Origin: Pseudomonas sp. GM79
GTDB taxonomy: Bacteria > Pseudomonadota > Gammaproteobacteria > Pseudomonadales > Pseudomonadaceae
Direction: 5' to 3'
NCBI RefSeq assembly: GCF_000282495.1
Contig: NZ_AKJE01000037.1
Location: forward strand, 1-62,420
DNA length: 62,420 bases
Under the pieces are notes generated by a model. It had not been told where the DNA came from, searched no databases, and saw only the letters and a list, made by a program, of their open reading frames with translations. Shown here one piece after another: positions 29,208-39,872 of the stretch. Positions within the stretch are counted from its first letter, which is position 1, and every line of letters begins with the position of its first letter. The position numbers were made by a program, and so were the translations under genes.

Positions 29208-30343
29208 AGTTTTGCCGCTGCTTCACGCAGGGTCTCCTCGCGTTTGGCAAAGCACAGACGCACCAGGCGCTGGCCTTCGGGTGGCGTCTGGTAGAACACC
29301 GAGATCGGGATGCTCGCGACGCCATGTTCGCGGGTCATCCACAGCGCCATCTCGACGTCATTGAGGTCCGGGCGAATCTGCGAGTAATCGACCAGCTGGA
29401 AGTAAGTACCGGCCACGCGGGTGAAACTGAAGCGCGACGGCGACAGCAGATCGCAGAACAGATCGCGCTTGGCCTGATAGAAGCCCGGAAACTCTTCGAC
29501 GTGTTCCGGATGCTCGGCCATGTAATCGGCCAACGCGTATTGCAGTGGCGTCACGCCGCAGAAACTGACGTATTGGTGAACCTTGCGCAGCTCCGCGGTG
29601 AGGGCCGGAGGTGCCACGACATAACCGGTTTTCCAGCCGGTGACGTGGTAGGTCTTGCCGAACGAACTGACCACGAATGCGCGCTGATAGAGCTCTTCGT
29701 GGGCCAATACGCTGACGTGAGATACGCCATCGAATACCAGGTGTTCGTAGACCTCGTCGCTGATCACATAGATATCGCGGTCGCGAATCAACGCCGCCAG
29801 TTGATCCAGCTCGGCACGACTGATCAGCGCGCCGCTGGGGTTATGCGGGGTATTGAGGATAATCATCCGCGTGCGCGGCGTAATGGCTTCAGCGAGCTTC
29901 TGGAAGTCGATGGCGAAGTCATTCAGGCCCAACTGCACATGGACGCAGCGACCACCGGCCAGCTCAACCGAGGGTTCATAACTGTCGTAGGCCGGATCAA
30001 ACACGATGACTTCATCACCGCTGTGGATCACCGCCTGAATGGCGCAGAAGATCGCCTGTGTCGCGCCGGGAGTGACCGTCACTTCGCTGTCGGCATCGAC
30101 ATGGGCGCCGTAGCTGCGAGCGATCTTCGCCGCAATCTGCTGACGCAACACCGGCAAGCCAGTCATCGGCGAATACTGGTTGTGGCCACTGGCGATGTGC
30201 CGACCGACTGCATCACGCAGGGCCTGCGGGCCGTCGAAATCGGGAAACCCCTGAGATAGATTGATCGCCCCGGTTTGCGCCGCGAGCTGAGACATCTGCG
30301 TGAAGATAGTGATGCCGACTTTCGGCAGCTTACTGGTGATCAT
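29195..30343 (-). CDS. PLP-dependent aminotransferase, methionine type (YbdL-like)
   Basis: A 382-residue fold type I aminotransferase of class I/II. The PLP-binding Lys lies in SFGKTYHVTGWK near 235; NTPHNPSGAL and SDEVYEHLVFDG are typical of the YbdL/kynurenine aminotransferase group, which prefers Met, His and Phe. I used ATG 30343 with GGGA upstream instead of the longer frame. Its overlap with the omega-amidase gene supports a glutamine transaminase-omega-amidase pathway for methionine salvage. Confidence 0.87.
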   Translation of the reverse strand: MITSKLPKVGITIFTQMSQLAAQTGAINLSQGFPDFDGPQALRDAVGRHIASGHNQYSPMTGLPVLRQQIAAKIARSYGAHVDADSEVTVTPGATQAIFCAIQAVIHSGDEVIVFDPAYDSYEPSVELAGGRCVHVQLGLNDFAIDFQKLAEAITPRTRMIILNTPHNPSGALISRAELDQLAALIRDRDIYVISDEVYEHLVFDGVSHVSVLAHEELYQRAFVVSSFGKTYHVTGWKTGYVVAPPALTAELRKVHQYVSFCGVTPLQYALADYMAEHPEHVEEFPGFYQAKRDLFCDLLSPSRFSFTRVAGTYFQLVDYSQIRPDLNDVEMALWMTREHGVASIPISVFYQTPPEGQRLVRLCFAKREETLREAAAKLCVI

Positions 30344-30425
30344 CGGTGATTCCCTGCAGGTGAGCTGCAAGTTTCAAGTTTCAAGCGACAAGCTGCAAGT
30401 GGTCAAGCGTCAAACCACCAGACAC

Positions 30426-30456
30426 AAAAAAGGGTCCCGAAAAGGACCCTTCTGCT
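30426..30456 (-). terminator. Intrinsic terminator downstream of der
   Basis: On the minus strand AGGGTCC, six bases, GGACCCT, followed by six Ts. It lies about 40 bases after the der stop codon and before the aminotransferase gene. Confidence 0.88.
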
Positions 30457-30494
30457 TTTACTTGAAGCTTGCAGCTTGAGGCTCGCCGCTGCTT

Positions 30495-31964
30495 CTATCG
30501 CTTATCGCGGCGCTTTTTGTCGGCTTTCTTGTGGTGCGACATCATCCGGCGCTTCTTGTTGACCTGGCGGTCGGTGAGCGAGTTCTTGTTACCTTCGTAC
30601 GGGTTCTCGCCGCCCTTGAACTCGATGCGGATCGGCGTACCGACCAGCTTCAAGACACGACGATAGGTGTTTTCCAGGTAACGCACGTAAGACTTCGGCA
30701 CCTTCTCGATCTGGTTACCGTGAATCACGATGATCGGCGGGTTGGCACCACCCAAGTGGGCGTAACGCAGCTTGATCCGGCGGTTGTTGACCATCGGTGG
30801 CGCGTGCTCGCCGACCGCATCTTCCAGAATCTGGGTCAGGCGGTTGGTCGGCCAGCGGGTGACCGCGGACTTGAACGAGTTCTGTACCGACGCGTAGAGG
30901 TTGCCTACGCCAGTGCCGTGCAGGGCCGAGATGAAGTGGATATCGGCGAAGTCGACGAAGAACAGTCGACGTTGCAGCTCGACCTTGACGAAGTCGCGCT
31001 CGCTCGGCGTCATGCCGTCCCACTTGTTGATCGCAATAACCAGCGCACGACCGGCTTCAAGGGCAAAGCCCAGCAGGTTGAGGTCGTGGTCCACCACGCC
31101 TTCGCGGGCGTCCATCACGAAGATCACCACGTTGGCGTCTTTGATCGCTTGCAGGGTTTTGACCACGGAGAACTTTTCGACTTCTTCGTGGATCTTGCCG
31201 CGCTTGCGCACACCGGCGGTGTCGATCAGCGTGTACTTCTCGTCGTTACGTTCAAACGGGATGTAGATACTGTCGCGGGTGGTGCCGGGCTGGTCATAAA
31301 CGATAACCCGGTCTTCACCGAGCATGCGGTTGACCAGGGTCGACTTGCCGACGTTCGGACGACCGATGATGGCGATCTTGATACCGTCTTTTTCGCTTGG
31401 GCCAGGAATGCGCTTGGCTTCCTCACCTTCGGCAACGATCTCTTCTTCGCCTTCTTCCGGCTCTTCGTCGTCTTTCGGGAAGTCGCTCAGGGCGATTTCC
31501 AGCATCTGGGTGATGCCACGACCATGAGCACCGGCGATCGGGATCGCGTGGCCCATGCCCAACGGGGCGAATTCGGCGCGGGCCATTTCAGGGTCGATGT
31601 TGTCGACCTTGTTGGCAACCACGTAAGAACGCTTGTTACGCTTGCGCAAGTGCTCGGCGATCATCTGGTCGGCCGCGGTGAAACCGGCCTTGGCATCTAC
31701 CAGGAACAGAACGACATCCGCTTCTTCAATGGCCAGCAGCGACTGCTCGGCCATTTTTTCGTCCATACCGTGCTCGTCACCGGAGATACCGCCGGTGTCG
31801 ACCAGAATGTAGGAACGCCCTTGCCACTTGGCCTCACCGTACTGGCGATCACGGGTCAGACCGGACAAGTCGCCGACGATGGCGTCGCGAGTCCTGGTCA
31901 GGCGGTTGAACAAGGTGGACTTGCCGACGTTCGGTCGGCCCACCAGGGCGATTACGGGAACCAT
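30495..31964 (-). CDS. der: Ribosome assembly GTPase Der (EngA)
   Basis: Der (489 aa) is an essential GTPase for maturation of the 50S subunit. It has two consecutive G domains, each starting with GRPNVGKST (near 8 and 200), with NKVD and NKWD motifs, an acidic linker (EEPEEGEEE) and a C-terminal KH-like domain ending in a very basic tail. I chose ATG 31964 because GGAGA lies six bases upstream. It is the last gene of the long co-directional block. Confidence 0.97.
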   Translation of the reverse strand: MVPVIALVGRPNVGKSTLFNRLTRTRDAIVGDLSGLTRDRQYGEAKWQGRSYILVDTGGISGDEHGMDEKMAEQSLLAIEEADVVLFLVDAKAGFTAADQMIAEHLRKRNKRSYVVANKVDNIDPEMARAEFAPLGMGHAIPIAGAHGRGITQMLEIALSDFPKDDEEPEEGEEEIVAEGEEAKRIPGPSEKDGIKIAIIGRPNVGKSTLVNRMLGEDRVIVYDQPGTTRDSIYIPFERNDEKYTLIDTAGVRKRGKIHEEVEKFSVVKTLQAIKDANVVIFVMDAREGVVDHDLNLLGFALEAGRALVIAINKWDGMTPSERDFVKVELQRRLFFVDFADIHFISALHGTGVGNLYASVQNSFKSAVTRWPTNRLTQILEDAVGEHAPPMVNNRRIKLRYAHLGGANPPIIVIHGNQIEKVPKSYVRYLENTYRRVLKLVGTPIRIEFKGGENPYEGNKNSLTDRQVNKKRRMMSHHKKADKKRRDKR

Positions 31965-32100
31965 GCGGCTCTCCACTTCGTTATTTCAGAAAATACAAAA
32001 GCCGCTGCGAGGCAGCGGCTGGTGCTCGGGGCAGTGTATGAAACACTGCAAACCCCTTGAAACCGGGGCCGCCTGGGGGGTTAAACCCCAAGCATAGTTC

Positions 32101-33252
32101 TTACTTGATGGTCAGGGCTTCCAGTTTGCCGCTGTTGCCATACAGATAAATCGTGTCACCCACCACCAGCGGACGGGCACGCAGGCCGTCGCTGTCGATG
32201 CGCTCGCGGCCGACGAAACGACCGTCCACCTGGCTCAGCAGGTGCAGGTAGCCTTCCATATCACCGACTGCAACATAGCTGGAGAACACTTCCGGAGCCG
32301 ACAATTGACGGCGGGCCAGCGAATCGTTGCTCCACAACGCAGTGGTAGAACGTTCGTCAACGCCTTCAACGGTGCCTGCAGACAGGCTCACGTAGACGCT
32401 GCCAAAACCCTGGGCAACGCCGGCATAGCTGGAAGCATCACGCTGCCAGAGCTGACGACCGCTTTCCAGATCCAGTGCTGCGACGCGACCCTGGTAGCTG
32501 GCGACATACAGTGTACCGCCGGACAGCAGCAAGCCACCGTCGATATCGACTACACGCTCCAGTTCCGAACGACCTTGTGGAATCGCTACACGCTGTTCCC
32601 ACACCGGCACGCCGTTGGAAACATCCAGAGCAACCACTTTACCAGTCGACAGGCCAGCCACCGCGAGGCGGTTGGTGACGATCGGTGCGCTGGTGCCGCG
32701 CAGGGTCAGAACCGCTGGCGTGCTGTCATACAACCAGCGCTGGTTGCCGGTAGCGGCATCCAGGCCGATCAGACGGTCATCCTGGGTCTGAACCACAACA
32801 ACGTCACCGTTGGTGGCCGGCGGCGCGAGCACTTCACTGGTCACGCGAGCGCGCCATTTCTCTTCACCGCTGCTGGCGTCCAGGGCAACGATTTCGCCCT
32901 TGAGCGTGCCAATCATGACCAGACCGTAACCCACGCCAACGGCGCCGGAGACAGGCAGTTCGAGATCTTTCTTCCATTTGACGTCGCCATTGCTGCGATC
33001 CATCGCCATCACCACACCGGTGACGTCGGCGGCATAGATGGTATCGCCATCGATCGCCGGAACCAGCATGTTGTAGGTTTCGCCCTGACCGTCACCGATC
33101 GAACGACTCCACTGCTTTTGCAGAACCACTTCTTCCTTGAAGTCGGTCAACTCGGCCGGTGGCAATTCTTTCTTGCTGTTGCTGCTGCAACCCGCGGCCA
33201 ATATGGCCAGAGCCAGCAATGCTGCATGTTTCCAACGGATCACGTCACGCAT
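32101..33252 (-). CDS. bamB: Outer membrane assembly lipoprotein BamB
   Basis: BamB (383 aa) is the beta-propeller lipoprotein of the BAM complex, which inserts outer membrane proteins. The lipobox LAAGC follows a hydrophobic leader; PQQ-type propeller repeats (for example LDAATGNQRWLY, LDLESGRQLWQR) run through the mature protein. The start overlaps the yfgM stop by 8 bases. The pair yfgM-bamB next to hisS and der is the standard gammaproteobacterial order. Confidence 0.96.
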   Translation of the reverse strand: MRDVIRWKHAALLALAILAAGCSSNSKKELPPAELTDFKEEVVLQKQWSRSIGDGQGETYNMLVPAIDGDTIYAADVTGVVMAMDRSNGDVKWKKDLELPVSGAVGVGYGLVMIGTLKGEIVALDASSGEEKWRARVTSEVLAPPATNGDVVVVQTQDDRLIGLDAATGNQRWLYDSTPAVLTLRGTSAPIVTNRLAVAGLSTGKVVALDVSNGVPVWEQRVAIPQGRSELERVVDIDGGLLLSGGTLYVASYQGRVAALDLESGRQLWQRDASSYAGVAQGFGSVYVSLSAGTVEGVDERSTTALWSNDSLARRQLSAPEVFSSYVAVGDMEGYLHLLSQVDGRFVGRERIDSDGLRARPLVVGDTIYLYGNSGKLEALTIK

Positions 33253-33886
33253 CCCCTTTGGCCAGGTCGTCCAGCTTGATTTGTAGGCCACCGACCGCCG
33301 CTTCATCCGACAGTGCCGCCTTGGCTTTTTGATACGCCGTGTTCGCTTCGTCGGTACGACCCAGCTGCACCAGCAGGTCGCCTTTGAGTTCTTCGCGAGT
33401 GGCCAGGAAAGCTTTGTCGGCATCGCCTTCGAGCAGTTTCAGGGCTTCATCGACCTTGTTCTGCGCGGCCAGCACCTGCGCCAGACGCTGACGGGCAATT
33501 TCGCCAAGTGCCGGGTTGGCCGGTTTGGCGACAATGGCTTTCAGCTCGCTGGCTGCGTCGTCCAGCTTACCGCTGTCGACTGCAACTTTCGCCACGAACA
33601 GGCTGCCATATTGTGCGTAAGCGGTGCCGCCGAACTCGCTGTTGAGCTTGCCGGCCAGGTCCGAAACACGTGCAGCATCAGGCTTGCCGTCAGGCGTCAG
33701 CGTGGTTTCGAGCAATTGCTGATAGAGAATCGAGGCGCCTTGCGACTGATTGCTCTGATACTTCTGAAAGGCCTGCCAGCCGAATACGATGACCAGCGCC
33801 AACAGGCCGCCAGTGACCAGGGGCTTGCCGTTGCGTGTCCACCAGTCCTTCAACTCCGCCAGATGTTCGTCTTCGGTACTCGACAC
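33245..33886 (-). CDS. yfgM: YfgM family TPR membrane protein
   Basis: A 213-residue inner membrane protein: short cytosolic start, one membrane helix (VTGGLLALVIVFGWQAF, about 20-37) and a periplasmic tetratricopeptide domain. In E. coli YfgM associates with SecYEG and PpiD and helps periplasmic folding. The start is GTG, with GGAG seven bases upstream. It overlaps bamB, so secretion and outer membrane assembly factors are cotranslated. Confidence 0.93.
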   Translation of the reverse strand: MSSTEDEHLAELKDWWTRNGKPLVTGGLLALVIVFGWQAFQKYQSNQSQGASILYQQLLETTLTPDGKPDAARVSDLAGKLNSEFGGTAYAQYGSLFVAKVAVDSGKLDDAASELKAIVAKPANPALGEIARQRLAQVLAAQNKVDEALKLLEGDADKAFLATREELKGDLLVQLGRTDEANTAYQKAKAALSDEAAVGGLQIKLDDLAKGDA

Positions 33887-33926
33887 CCCAATACTCCTTA
33901 ATCGCTAAATCGGCTGTTTGACAGCT

Positions 33927-35216
33927 TCAACCCTGCACGATGCAGGTGGCCAGGTGTGCAGCAAGCGCATCCCAGGCAATGCTTTGTTGTTCGCCCTGGC
34001 CACGCAGGGGTTTGAAACCTACCACTTGCTGGGCCATTTCGTCGTCACCGAGGATCAATGCGTACAGCGCACCGCTCTTGTCGGCTTTCTTGAACTGGCT
34101 TTTGAAGCTGCCGGCGCCGGCATTGACTTGCAGGCGCAGGTTGGGCAATTGATCACGAACACGCTCGCTCAGGGTCAGACCGGCCAGCTCGGCGGCTTCA
34201 CCGAAGGCGCAGAGGTAGACATCGACCTGACGGGAGATTTCTTCGGGAATCTGCTCCAGGGTTTCAAGCAGCAGCACCAGGCGCTCAATGCCCATGGCGA
34301 AACCGACGCCCGTGGTCGGCTTGCCGCCCATCTGCTCCACCAGACCGTCGTAACGACCACCGGCACATACGGTGCCCTGGGCGCCCAACTTGTCGGTGAC
34401 CCATTCGAAAACGGTCTTGCTGTAGTAGTCCAGCCCGCGAACCAGCTTCGGGTTGATCACATAAGGAATGCCAGCGGCGTCCAGACGAGCCTTGAGGCCC
34501 TCGAAGTGCACGCGGGATTCTTCGTCGAGGTAGTCGGCCATTTTTGGCGCGTCGGCCAATGCCGCTTGAGTGTCGGGATTCTTGGTATCCAGAACCCGCA
34601 GCGGGTTGGTCTTCAGACGGCGCTGGCTGTCTTCGTCCAGTTGATCCAGGCGAGCGGACAGGTATTCGACCAGTGCTTCACGATAACGACCACGGGACTC
34701 GCTGGTGCCCAGGCTGTTGAGTTCGAGCTTGACCGCATCGCGGATACCCAGCTCGCCCCACAGGCGCCAGGTCAGCACGATCAGCTCGGCGTCGATGTCC
34801 GGACCGTCGAGGTTGAAGACTTCGCAACCGATCTGGTGGAACTGGCGATAACGACCTTTCTGTGGACGTTCGTGACGGAACATCGGGCCGATGTACCAGA
34901 GTTTCTGCACCTGACCGCCGCCGGTGATGCCGTGCTCGAGCACCGCACGCACGCAGGCCGCTGTGCCTTCAGGGCGCAGGGTCAGGGAATCGCCGTTGCG
35001 ATCTTCGAAGGTGTACATCTCTTTTTCGACGATGTCGGTCACTTCACCGATGGAGCGTTTGAACAGCTCGGTGAACTCGACGATCGGCATGCGGATCTGC
35101 TTGTAACCGTAGTTATCCAGCAGACGCGAGACGGTGCCTTCGAAATGACGCCACAGGGGAGTCTGTTCGGGCAGGATGTCGTTCATGCCACGAATGGCTT
35201 GCAGAGACTTGCTCAC
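33927..35216 (-). CDS. hisS: Histidyl-tRNA synthetase
   Basis: HisS (429 aa) charges tRNA-His. Class II motif 2 [14 protein letters not shown] lies near 113, the histidine-specific motif [11 protein letters not shown] near 280, and motif 3 [11 protein letters not shown] near 300; the C-terminal anticodon-binding domain follows. It sits between yfgM and ispG. Confidence 0.98.
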   Translation of the reverse strand: MSKSLQAIRGMNDILPEQTPLWRHFEGTVSRLLDNYGYKQIRMPIVEFTELFKRSIGEVTDIVEKEMYTFEDRNGDSLTLRPEGTAACVRAVLEHGITGGGQVQKLWYIGPMFRHERPQKGRYRQFHQIGCEVFNLDGPDIDAELIVLTWRLWGELGIRDAVKLELNSLGTSESRGRYREALVEYLSARLDQLDEDSQRRLKTNPLRVLDTKNPDTQAALADAPKMADYLDEESRVHFEGLKARLDAAGIPYVINPKLVRGLDYYSKTVFEWVTDKLGAQGTVCAGGRYDGLVEQMGGKPTTGVGFAMGIERLVLLLETLEQIPEEISRQVDVYLCAFGEAAELAGLTLSERVRDQLPNLRLQVNAGAGSFKSQFKKADKSGALYALILGDDEMAQQVVGFKPLRGQGEQQSIAWDALAAHLATCIVQG

Positions 35217-35253
35217 TATAAATCCTTAAATTCGTTCGGCTCTTTAGTCAGGC

Positions 35254-36363
35254 TCAGCCGCGAGCGATTACCGCTGCGTCGGCTTCGACCTTTTCGGCCG
35301 CTTTCTGACGGATCAAGCGTTCAAGCTCATCCACCAGATTGTCATTAGTCAGTTTCTGCGCCGGCTTGCCGTCGATGTAAATCAGGTTTGGCGTGCCGCC
35401 GGTCAAGCCGATATGGGCTTCCTTGGCTTCGCCCGGCCCGTTGACCACGCAACCGATCACCGCGACATCCAGCGGCACCAGCAGGTCTTCGAGGCGTCCT
35501 TCCAGCTCGTTCATGGTTTTGACCACATCGAAGTTCTGCCGCGAGCAGCTCGGGCAGGCGATGAAGTTGATGCCACGGGAACGCAGGTGCAGGGATTTGA
35601 GAATGTCGTAGCCGACTTTCACTTCCTCGACCGGATCGGCCGCCAGCGAGATGCGAATAGTATCGCCAATCCCTTCGGCGAGCAGCATACCGAGGCCCAC
35701 GGCGGATTTCACTGTGCCTGAACGCAAACCACCGGCTTCAGTGATGCCCAAGTGCAACGGTTGAACGATTTCCTTGGCCAGCAAGCGGTAGGCGGCGACC
35801 GCCATGAACACGTCGGAGGCTTTCACGCTGACCTTGAAGTCCTGGAAATTCAGGCGCTCGAGGTGTTCGACATGGCGCAAGGCGGACTCGACCAGCGCGG
35901 CTGGAGTCGGCTCGCCATATTTCTTTTGCAGGTCTTTTTCCAGGGAACCGGCGTTGACGCCGATGCGGATCGGAATCCCGCGATCACGGGCGGCATCGAC
36001 CACCGCACGCACGCGGTCTTCACGACCGATGTTGCCCGGGTTGATCCGCAGGCAATCCACACCCAGTTCGGCTACGCGCAAAGCGATCTTGTAGTCGAAG
36101 TGGATGTCGGCCACCAATGGCACTTTGACCAATTGCTTGATCTTGCCGAAGGCTTCGGCGGCGTCCATGTCCGGCACGGAAACCCGCACGATATCGACGC
36201 CAGCGGCTTCCAGACGATTGATCTGGGCCACTGTGGCGGCCACGTCATTGGTATCGCTGTTGGTCATGCTCTGCACAGCGATAGGCGCATCGCCGCCCAC
36301 GGGCACGTTGCCGACCCAGATCTTGCGGGATTCGCGACGTTTGATTGGAGATTCGCCGTGCAT
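35254..36363 (-). CDS. ispG: 4-hydroxy-3-methylbut-2-en-1-yl diphosphate synthase IspG
   Basis: IspG (369 aa) is the [4Fe-4S] enzyme of the non-mevalonate isoprenoid pathway making HMBPP. The TIM barrel is followed by the cluster domain with Cys in [10 protein letters not shown] near 270 and [10 protein letters not shown] near 305. Its iron-sulfur cluster links it to the isc genes upstream in the same direction. The start is 3 bases downstream of the rodZ stop. Confidence 0.98.
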   Translation of the reverse strand: MHGESPIKRRESRKIWVGNVPVGGDAPIAVQSMTNSDTNDVAATVAQINRLEAAGVDIVRVSVPDMDAAEAFGKIKQLVKVPLVADIHFDYKIALRVAELGVDCLRINPGNIGREDRVRAVVDAARDRGIPIRIGVNAGSLEKDLQKKYGEPTPAALVESALRHVEHLERLNFQDFKVSVKASDVFMAVAAYRLLAKEIVQPLHLGITEAGGLRSGTVKSAVGLGMLLAEGIGDTIRISLAADPVEEVKVGYDILKSLHLRSRGINFIACPSCSRQNFDVVKTMNELEGRLEDLLVPLDVAVIGCVVNGPGEAKEAHIGLTGGTPNLIYIDGKPAQKLTNDNLVDELERLIRQKAAEKVEADAAVIARG

Positions 36364-36366
36364 GAC

Positions 36367-37410
36367 TTATTGACCCAACTTCAGGCGAGCAGTCTCGCCA
36401 CTGGTGAACGGAGCGACATCAACCACCTGCCCGTTGTAACTGACCTGCGCACCACGGGCGAAGCCCAGACGCACGGAAAAGGGCGGCTTGCCGCTAACGG
36501 AAACATTTTCGCCTTTACGCTTTAGACCGCTCAACAGCACCTTGCCGGTGCCATCGGTCACTTGCGTCCAGCAATCGGCGGTGAATTGCAGTTGAACCTG
36601 GCCTTGGCCGGCCACCGGAGCTGCCGGAGCTGGAGCCGGGGTGGTCGGAGCAATTGGAGCAGAGATAACCGGTGCCGGTACAGCGGGAACAGCCGGGGCA
36701 GGTGTCGCTGGCGTCGCCGGTGTCGCGACAGCCGGAGCGGTGCTGTGGGCCGCAGCCGCAGGCGTTACTGCTGAAACGACTGGCGCTGGAACCGGTGCAC
36801 TCGTTTCGGCGTTGACTGGCTCCTCGGTCGAAGACTCGGCCTGAGGCAGCGCAAGAGGTGTTTCCCCTTCAGCCTGACCTTGCGCAACGGCCTGGTCTTC
36901 CGGCTCGTCCAGTGGATGGATCTGGGTGGTGCCGTCAGCGCCTTCGACTTCAACGTGTTCCGGCGCCAGCCCAATCAGGTCTTTGGTACGCAGTGAAGTT
37001 TGATCCTGCCACCAGATAAAACCACCGCCAATCACCGCAAGCAGCAACAGCAGGCTGACAATGCGCAAAATAGTGTGGGAAACCCGAACCGGCTCTTCGA
37101 TACGTCCCAGGCTGTGGACGTTGCTGCCCTGGGAGTCGGTGCCGGTGGATTGGTCGAACTGCTGGACCAGAACGGTTTGGTCCATGCCGAGCAATTTGGC
37201 ATACGCGCGAATATAGCCACGAGCAAAGGTGTGCCCAGGCAGCTTGTCGAAAGCGCCGGCTTCCAGATTGCTCAGGGAGTTGATGGTGAGGTTGAGCTTG
37301 AGGGCCACTTCGGCCAGCGACCAGCCATTGCTTTCGCGGGCCTGGCGCAAAGTCTCACCGGGGTTAACGCGATTCGCTGCTACAACTTCGGGATGCGCCG
37401 CTTTCATCAT
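36367..37410 (-). CDS. rodZ: Cell shape protein RodZ
   Basis: RodZ (347 aa) links MreB to the elongation machinery. A cytosolic helix-turn-helix domain (1-95, with LRQARESNGWSLAEVA), one membrane helix near 110-130 (ILRIVSLLLLLAVIGGG), a long periplasmic Ala-Pro-Thr-rich linker (about 205-270), and a C-terminal DUF4115 beta domain ending in ARLKLGQ. Two adjacent ATGs (37410, 37407) are possible; both overlap the pilF stop. Confidence 0.95.
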   Translation of the reverse strand: MMKAAHPEVVAANRVNPGETLRQARESNGWSLAEVALKLNLTINSLSNLEAGAFDKLPGHTFARGYIRAYAKLLGMDQTVLVQQFDQSTGTDSQGSNVHSLGRIEEPVRVSHTILRIVSLLLLLAVIGGGFIWWQDQTSLRTKDLIGLAPEHVEVEGADGTTQIHPLDEPEDQAVAQGQAEGETPLALPQAESSTEEPVNAETSAPVPAPVVSAVTPAAAAHSTAPAVATPATPATPAPAVPAVPAPVISAPIAPTTPAPAPAAPVAGQGQVQLQFTADCWTQVTDGTGKVLLSGLKRKGENVSVSGKPPFSVRLGFARGAQVSYNGQVVDVAPFTSGETARLKLGQ

Positions 37411-38165
37411 TGCTCCGACAGGTATTGCTGATATTCCGGCGTACCGGGATAGAGTCGTTTTAATTGCAGGCCAAAACTGGCGGCCTTGTCGCGATCTTCG
37501 AACACTTTTGCCAGCCGAACGCCGAGCAATAGACTACGTGCATTTTGTTCGGTGAGCAGGCTAAAACGGTCGTAATAGTCACGCGCGGGCACATAATGCC
37601 TGTCTTCGTAAGACAACTCAGCCATTTCCAGCAATGCACGTGGCTGTTGGCGATTCAGACGCAGGGCTTTTTCCAGTTGCTGGCGGGCCAGATCACGCTG
37701 GCCAAGCTTTGAAGCGGTCATGCCCAGGTTTTCGAAAACCCGTGAACGCTCAGGATACAGGGTATCGGCGGCGGCCTGTTCGAAGCGTTCGTACGCCTCT
37801 TTGTAACGTTTCTCTTCGAAAAGAAAACTGCCGTAGTTATTCAGGATTCGCGCATCGGCGGGACGAGAAGACAGCGCCTTGCGAAAATGCTGATCGGCCA
37901 GTTCCGGCTCCATCTCGGCCTGGAACACCAGCCCCAGAGCCGCGTTGGCGTCAGGATCCGAGCTATCCAGGTCCAAGGCCTTCTTCAACGGGACTTTGGC
38001 GCGTTCGGTCATGCCTTGCTGCAGATAACCCAGACCCAGCTGCACGTAGGCGGCACGCGCCTCATCACGGCCCTTGCTGGTCTTCATCGGGTTGAAATCG
38101 CCCGACAGGACACAACCAGCACAGAGACTGGCCAACAGCACAAGCAGCGCGAAGCGCAGGGACAT
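37407..38165 (-). CDS. pilF: Type IV pilus biogenesis lipoprotein PilF (PilW)
   Basis: A 252-residue outer membrane lipoprotein pilotin that helps PilQ secretin assembly. The lipobox LCAGC (Cys18) follows the leader; six tetratricopeptide repeats fill the rest (LGLGYLQQGM..., LGLVFQAEMEPELA, LNNYGSFLFEEKRYKEA). The position between rlmN and rodZ is conserved. Its stop overlaps the rodZ start. Confidence 0.94.
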   Translation of the reverse strand: MSLRFALLVLLASLCAGCVLSGDFNPMKTSKGRDEARAAYVQLGLGYLQQGMTERAKVPLKKALDLDSSDPDANAALGLVFQAEMEPELADQHFRKALSSRPADARILNNYGSFLFEEKRYKEAYERFEQAAADTLYPERSRVFENLGMTASKLGQRDLARQQLEKALRLNRQQPRALLEMAELSYEDRHYVPARDYYDRFSLLTEQNARSLLLGVRLAKVFEDRDKAASFGLQLKRLYPGTPEYQQYLSEQ

Positions 38166-38177
38166 AGAGATCCTCTC

Positions 38178-39326
38178 TTAATTATTGTTCGCAGCGTTCG
38201 TTGCCATATCGTTTTCGGCGCTCAACTCGCGCACGGCGATATAACGTTCGCTGCGACGGGTGCGATCCAGCACCTGCCCTACCAATTGGCCACACGCGGC
38301 ATCGATGTCTTCACCGCGGGTAGTGCGTACGGTGACATTGAAGCCTGCATGGTGAAGCTGATCCTGAAACCGGCGAATCGCGTTGTTGCTTGGGCGCTCG
38401 TAACCGGAATGCGGGAACGGATTGAACGGAATCAGGTTGATCTTGCACGGGATGTTCTTGAGCAGCTCGATCATCTCAACGGCGTGTTCAACCTTGTCGT
38501 TGATGTCCTTGAGCAAGGTGTACTCGATGGTCAGCACGCGCTTTTCGCCCAGGGACGACATGTAGCGCTGGCACGACTCGAGCAGCATCTTAAGCGGATA
38601 TTTCTTGTTGATCGGCACCAATTGGTTACGCAATGCGTCATTCGGTGCGTGCAGCGACAACGCCAGGGACACGTCGATGTGCTTGGACAGCTCATCGATC
38701 ATCGGCACCACGCCCGAAGTGGACAGGGTCACGCGGCGCTTGGAGATCCCGTAGCCCAGGTCATCCATCATCAGATGCATGGCGGCCACGACGTTGTCGA
38801 AGTTCAGCAGCGGCTCACCCATGCCCATCATTACCACGTTGGTGATGGCACGGTCGGCGGTCGCCGGGATGCTGCCGAACGATTTATTGGCAATCCACAC
38901 CTGACCGATCACTTCGGCGGCGGTGAGGTTGCTGTTGAAACCTTGCTTGCCGGTGGAGCAGAAACTGCAGTCCAGGGCACAGCCTGCCTGGGACGAAACG
39001 CACAGAGTGCCGCGCTTGCCCTGGGGAATGTACACGGTCTCGACGCAGCTACCGGACGCCACGCGCACCACCCACTTACGGGTGCCATCGGTGGAGATGT
39101 CCTCGCTGACCACTTCGGGGCCGCGGACTTCAGCAATGGCCTTGAGCTTGTCGCGCAAGGCCTTGCTGACGTTCGTCATGGCGTCGAAATCATCAACGCC
39201 AAGGTGGTGAATCCATTTCATTACCTGACCGGCACGGAAACGCTTCTCCCCGATTGAGTCGAAGAATTTTTCCATTTCCTGTTGAGTCAGACCCAGCAGG
39301 TTGGTTTTTACAGTCGATGTAGTCAT
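38178..39326 (-). CDS. rlmN: Dual-specificity RNA methyltransferase RlmN
   Basis: RlmN (382 aa) is a radical SAM enzyme that methylates C2 of A2503 in 23S rRNA and A37 of some tRNAs. The CX3CX2C cluster motif is Cys116, Cys120 and Cys123 in [13 protein letters not shown]; the C-terminal part has the second catalytic Cys in [13 protein letters not shown]. It lies 12 bases from pilF. Confidence 0.97.
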   Translation of the reverse strand: MTTSTVKTNLLGLTQQEMEKFFDSIGEKRFRAGQVMKWIHHLGVDDFDAMTNVSKALRDKLKAIAEVRGPEVVSEDISTDGTRKWVVRVASGSCVETVYIPQGKRGTLCVSSQAGCALDCSFCSTGKQGFNSNLTAAEVIGQVWIANKSFGSIPATADRAITNVVMMGMGEPLLNFDNVVAAMHLMMDDLGYGISKRRVTLSTSGVVPMIDELSKHIDVSLALSLHAPNDALRNQLVPINKKYPLKMLLESCQRYMSSLGEKRVLTIEYTLLKDINDKVEHAVEMIELLKNIPCKINLIPFNPFPHSGYERPSNNAIRRFQDQLHHAGFNVTVRTTRGEDIDAACGQLVGQVLDRTRRSERYIAVRELSAENDMATNAANNN

Positions 39327-39354
39327 GGATTCACCTTCACTCTTAAGCCAATGC

Positions 39355-39780
39355 TTAGCGAGTGGTTACTTCAGTAGCTGCGAAGAAGTACGAGATTTCG
39401 CGAGCAGCAGCGGCTTCGGAGTCCGAACCGTGTACAGCGTTGGCGTCGATGGAATCAGCGAAGTCAGCGCGGATGGTGCCGGCAGCAGCTTCTTTAGGGT
39501 TGGTAGCGCCCATCAGCTCACGGTTCAGAGCGATAGCGTTTTCGCCTTCCAGAACCTGAACGACAACCGGACCGGAGATCATGAAAGCAACCAGGTCGTT
39601 GAAGAAACCACGAGCGCTGTGCTCAGCGTAGAAGCCTTCAGCTTCAGCTTTGGACAGTTGCTTCAGTTTCGAAGCTACAACGCGCAGGCCAGCTTTTTCG
39701 AAACGAGTGGTGATCTCGCCGATAACGTTTTTTGCAACAGCGTCAGGCTTGATGATGGAGAAAGTACGTTGAACAGCCAT
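39355..39780 (-). CDS. ndk: Nucleoside diphosphate kinase
   Basis: Ndk (141 aa) balances NTP pools. The phospho-histidine is His117 in NAVHGSDS, and the start [14 protein letters not shown] is typical. GGAG lies upstream of the ATG. Between iscX and ndk is a palindrome that contains a likely -10 box, so ndk probably has its own promoter. Confidence 0.98.
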   Translation of the reverse strand: MAVQRTFSIIKPDAVAKNVIGEITTRFEKAGLRVVASKLKQLSKAEAEGFYAEHSARGFFNDLVAFMISGPVVVQVLEGENAIALNRELMGATNPKEAAAGTIRADFADSIDANAVHGSDSEAAAAREISYFFAATEVTTR

Positions 39781-39816
39781 GGTGTAACTCCAGAAACGGT
39801 AATTTGCGAAAAATTA

Positions 39817-39855
39817 AACCCGCGAATTATACGCGGGTTCTTTGGTATTGCCTAA
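39817..39855 (-). promoter_or_regulatory. Palindrome combining iscX terminator and ndk promoter
   Basis: AACCCGCG and CGCGGGTT (39817-39824 and 39832-39839) form a perfect 8-bp stem. On the minus strand the stem is followed by TTTAATTTTT, like a terminator, and its loop region contains TATAAT (39826-39831) with TTAGGC 18 bases upstream (39850-39855). Both roles are inferred. Confidence 0.5.
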
Positions 39856-39872
39856 CTGCGTACGGTGCAGAA

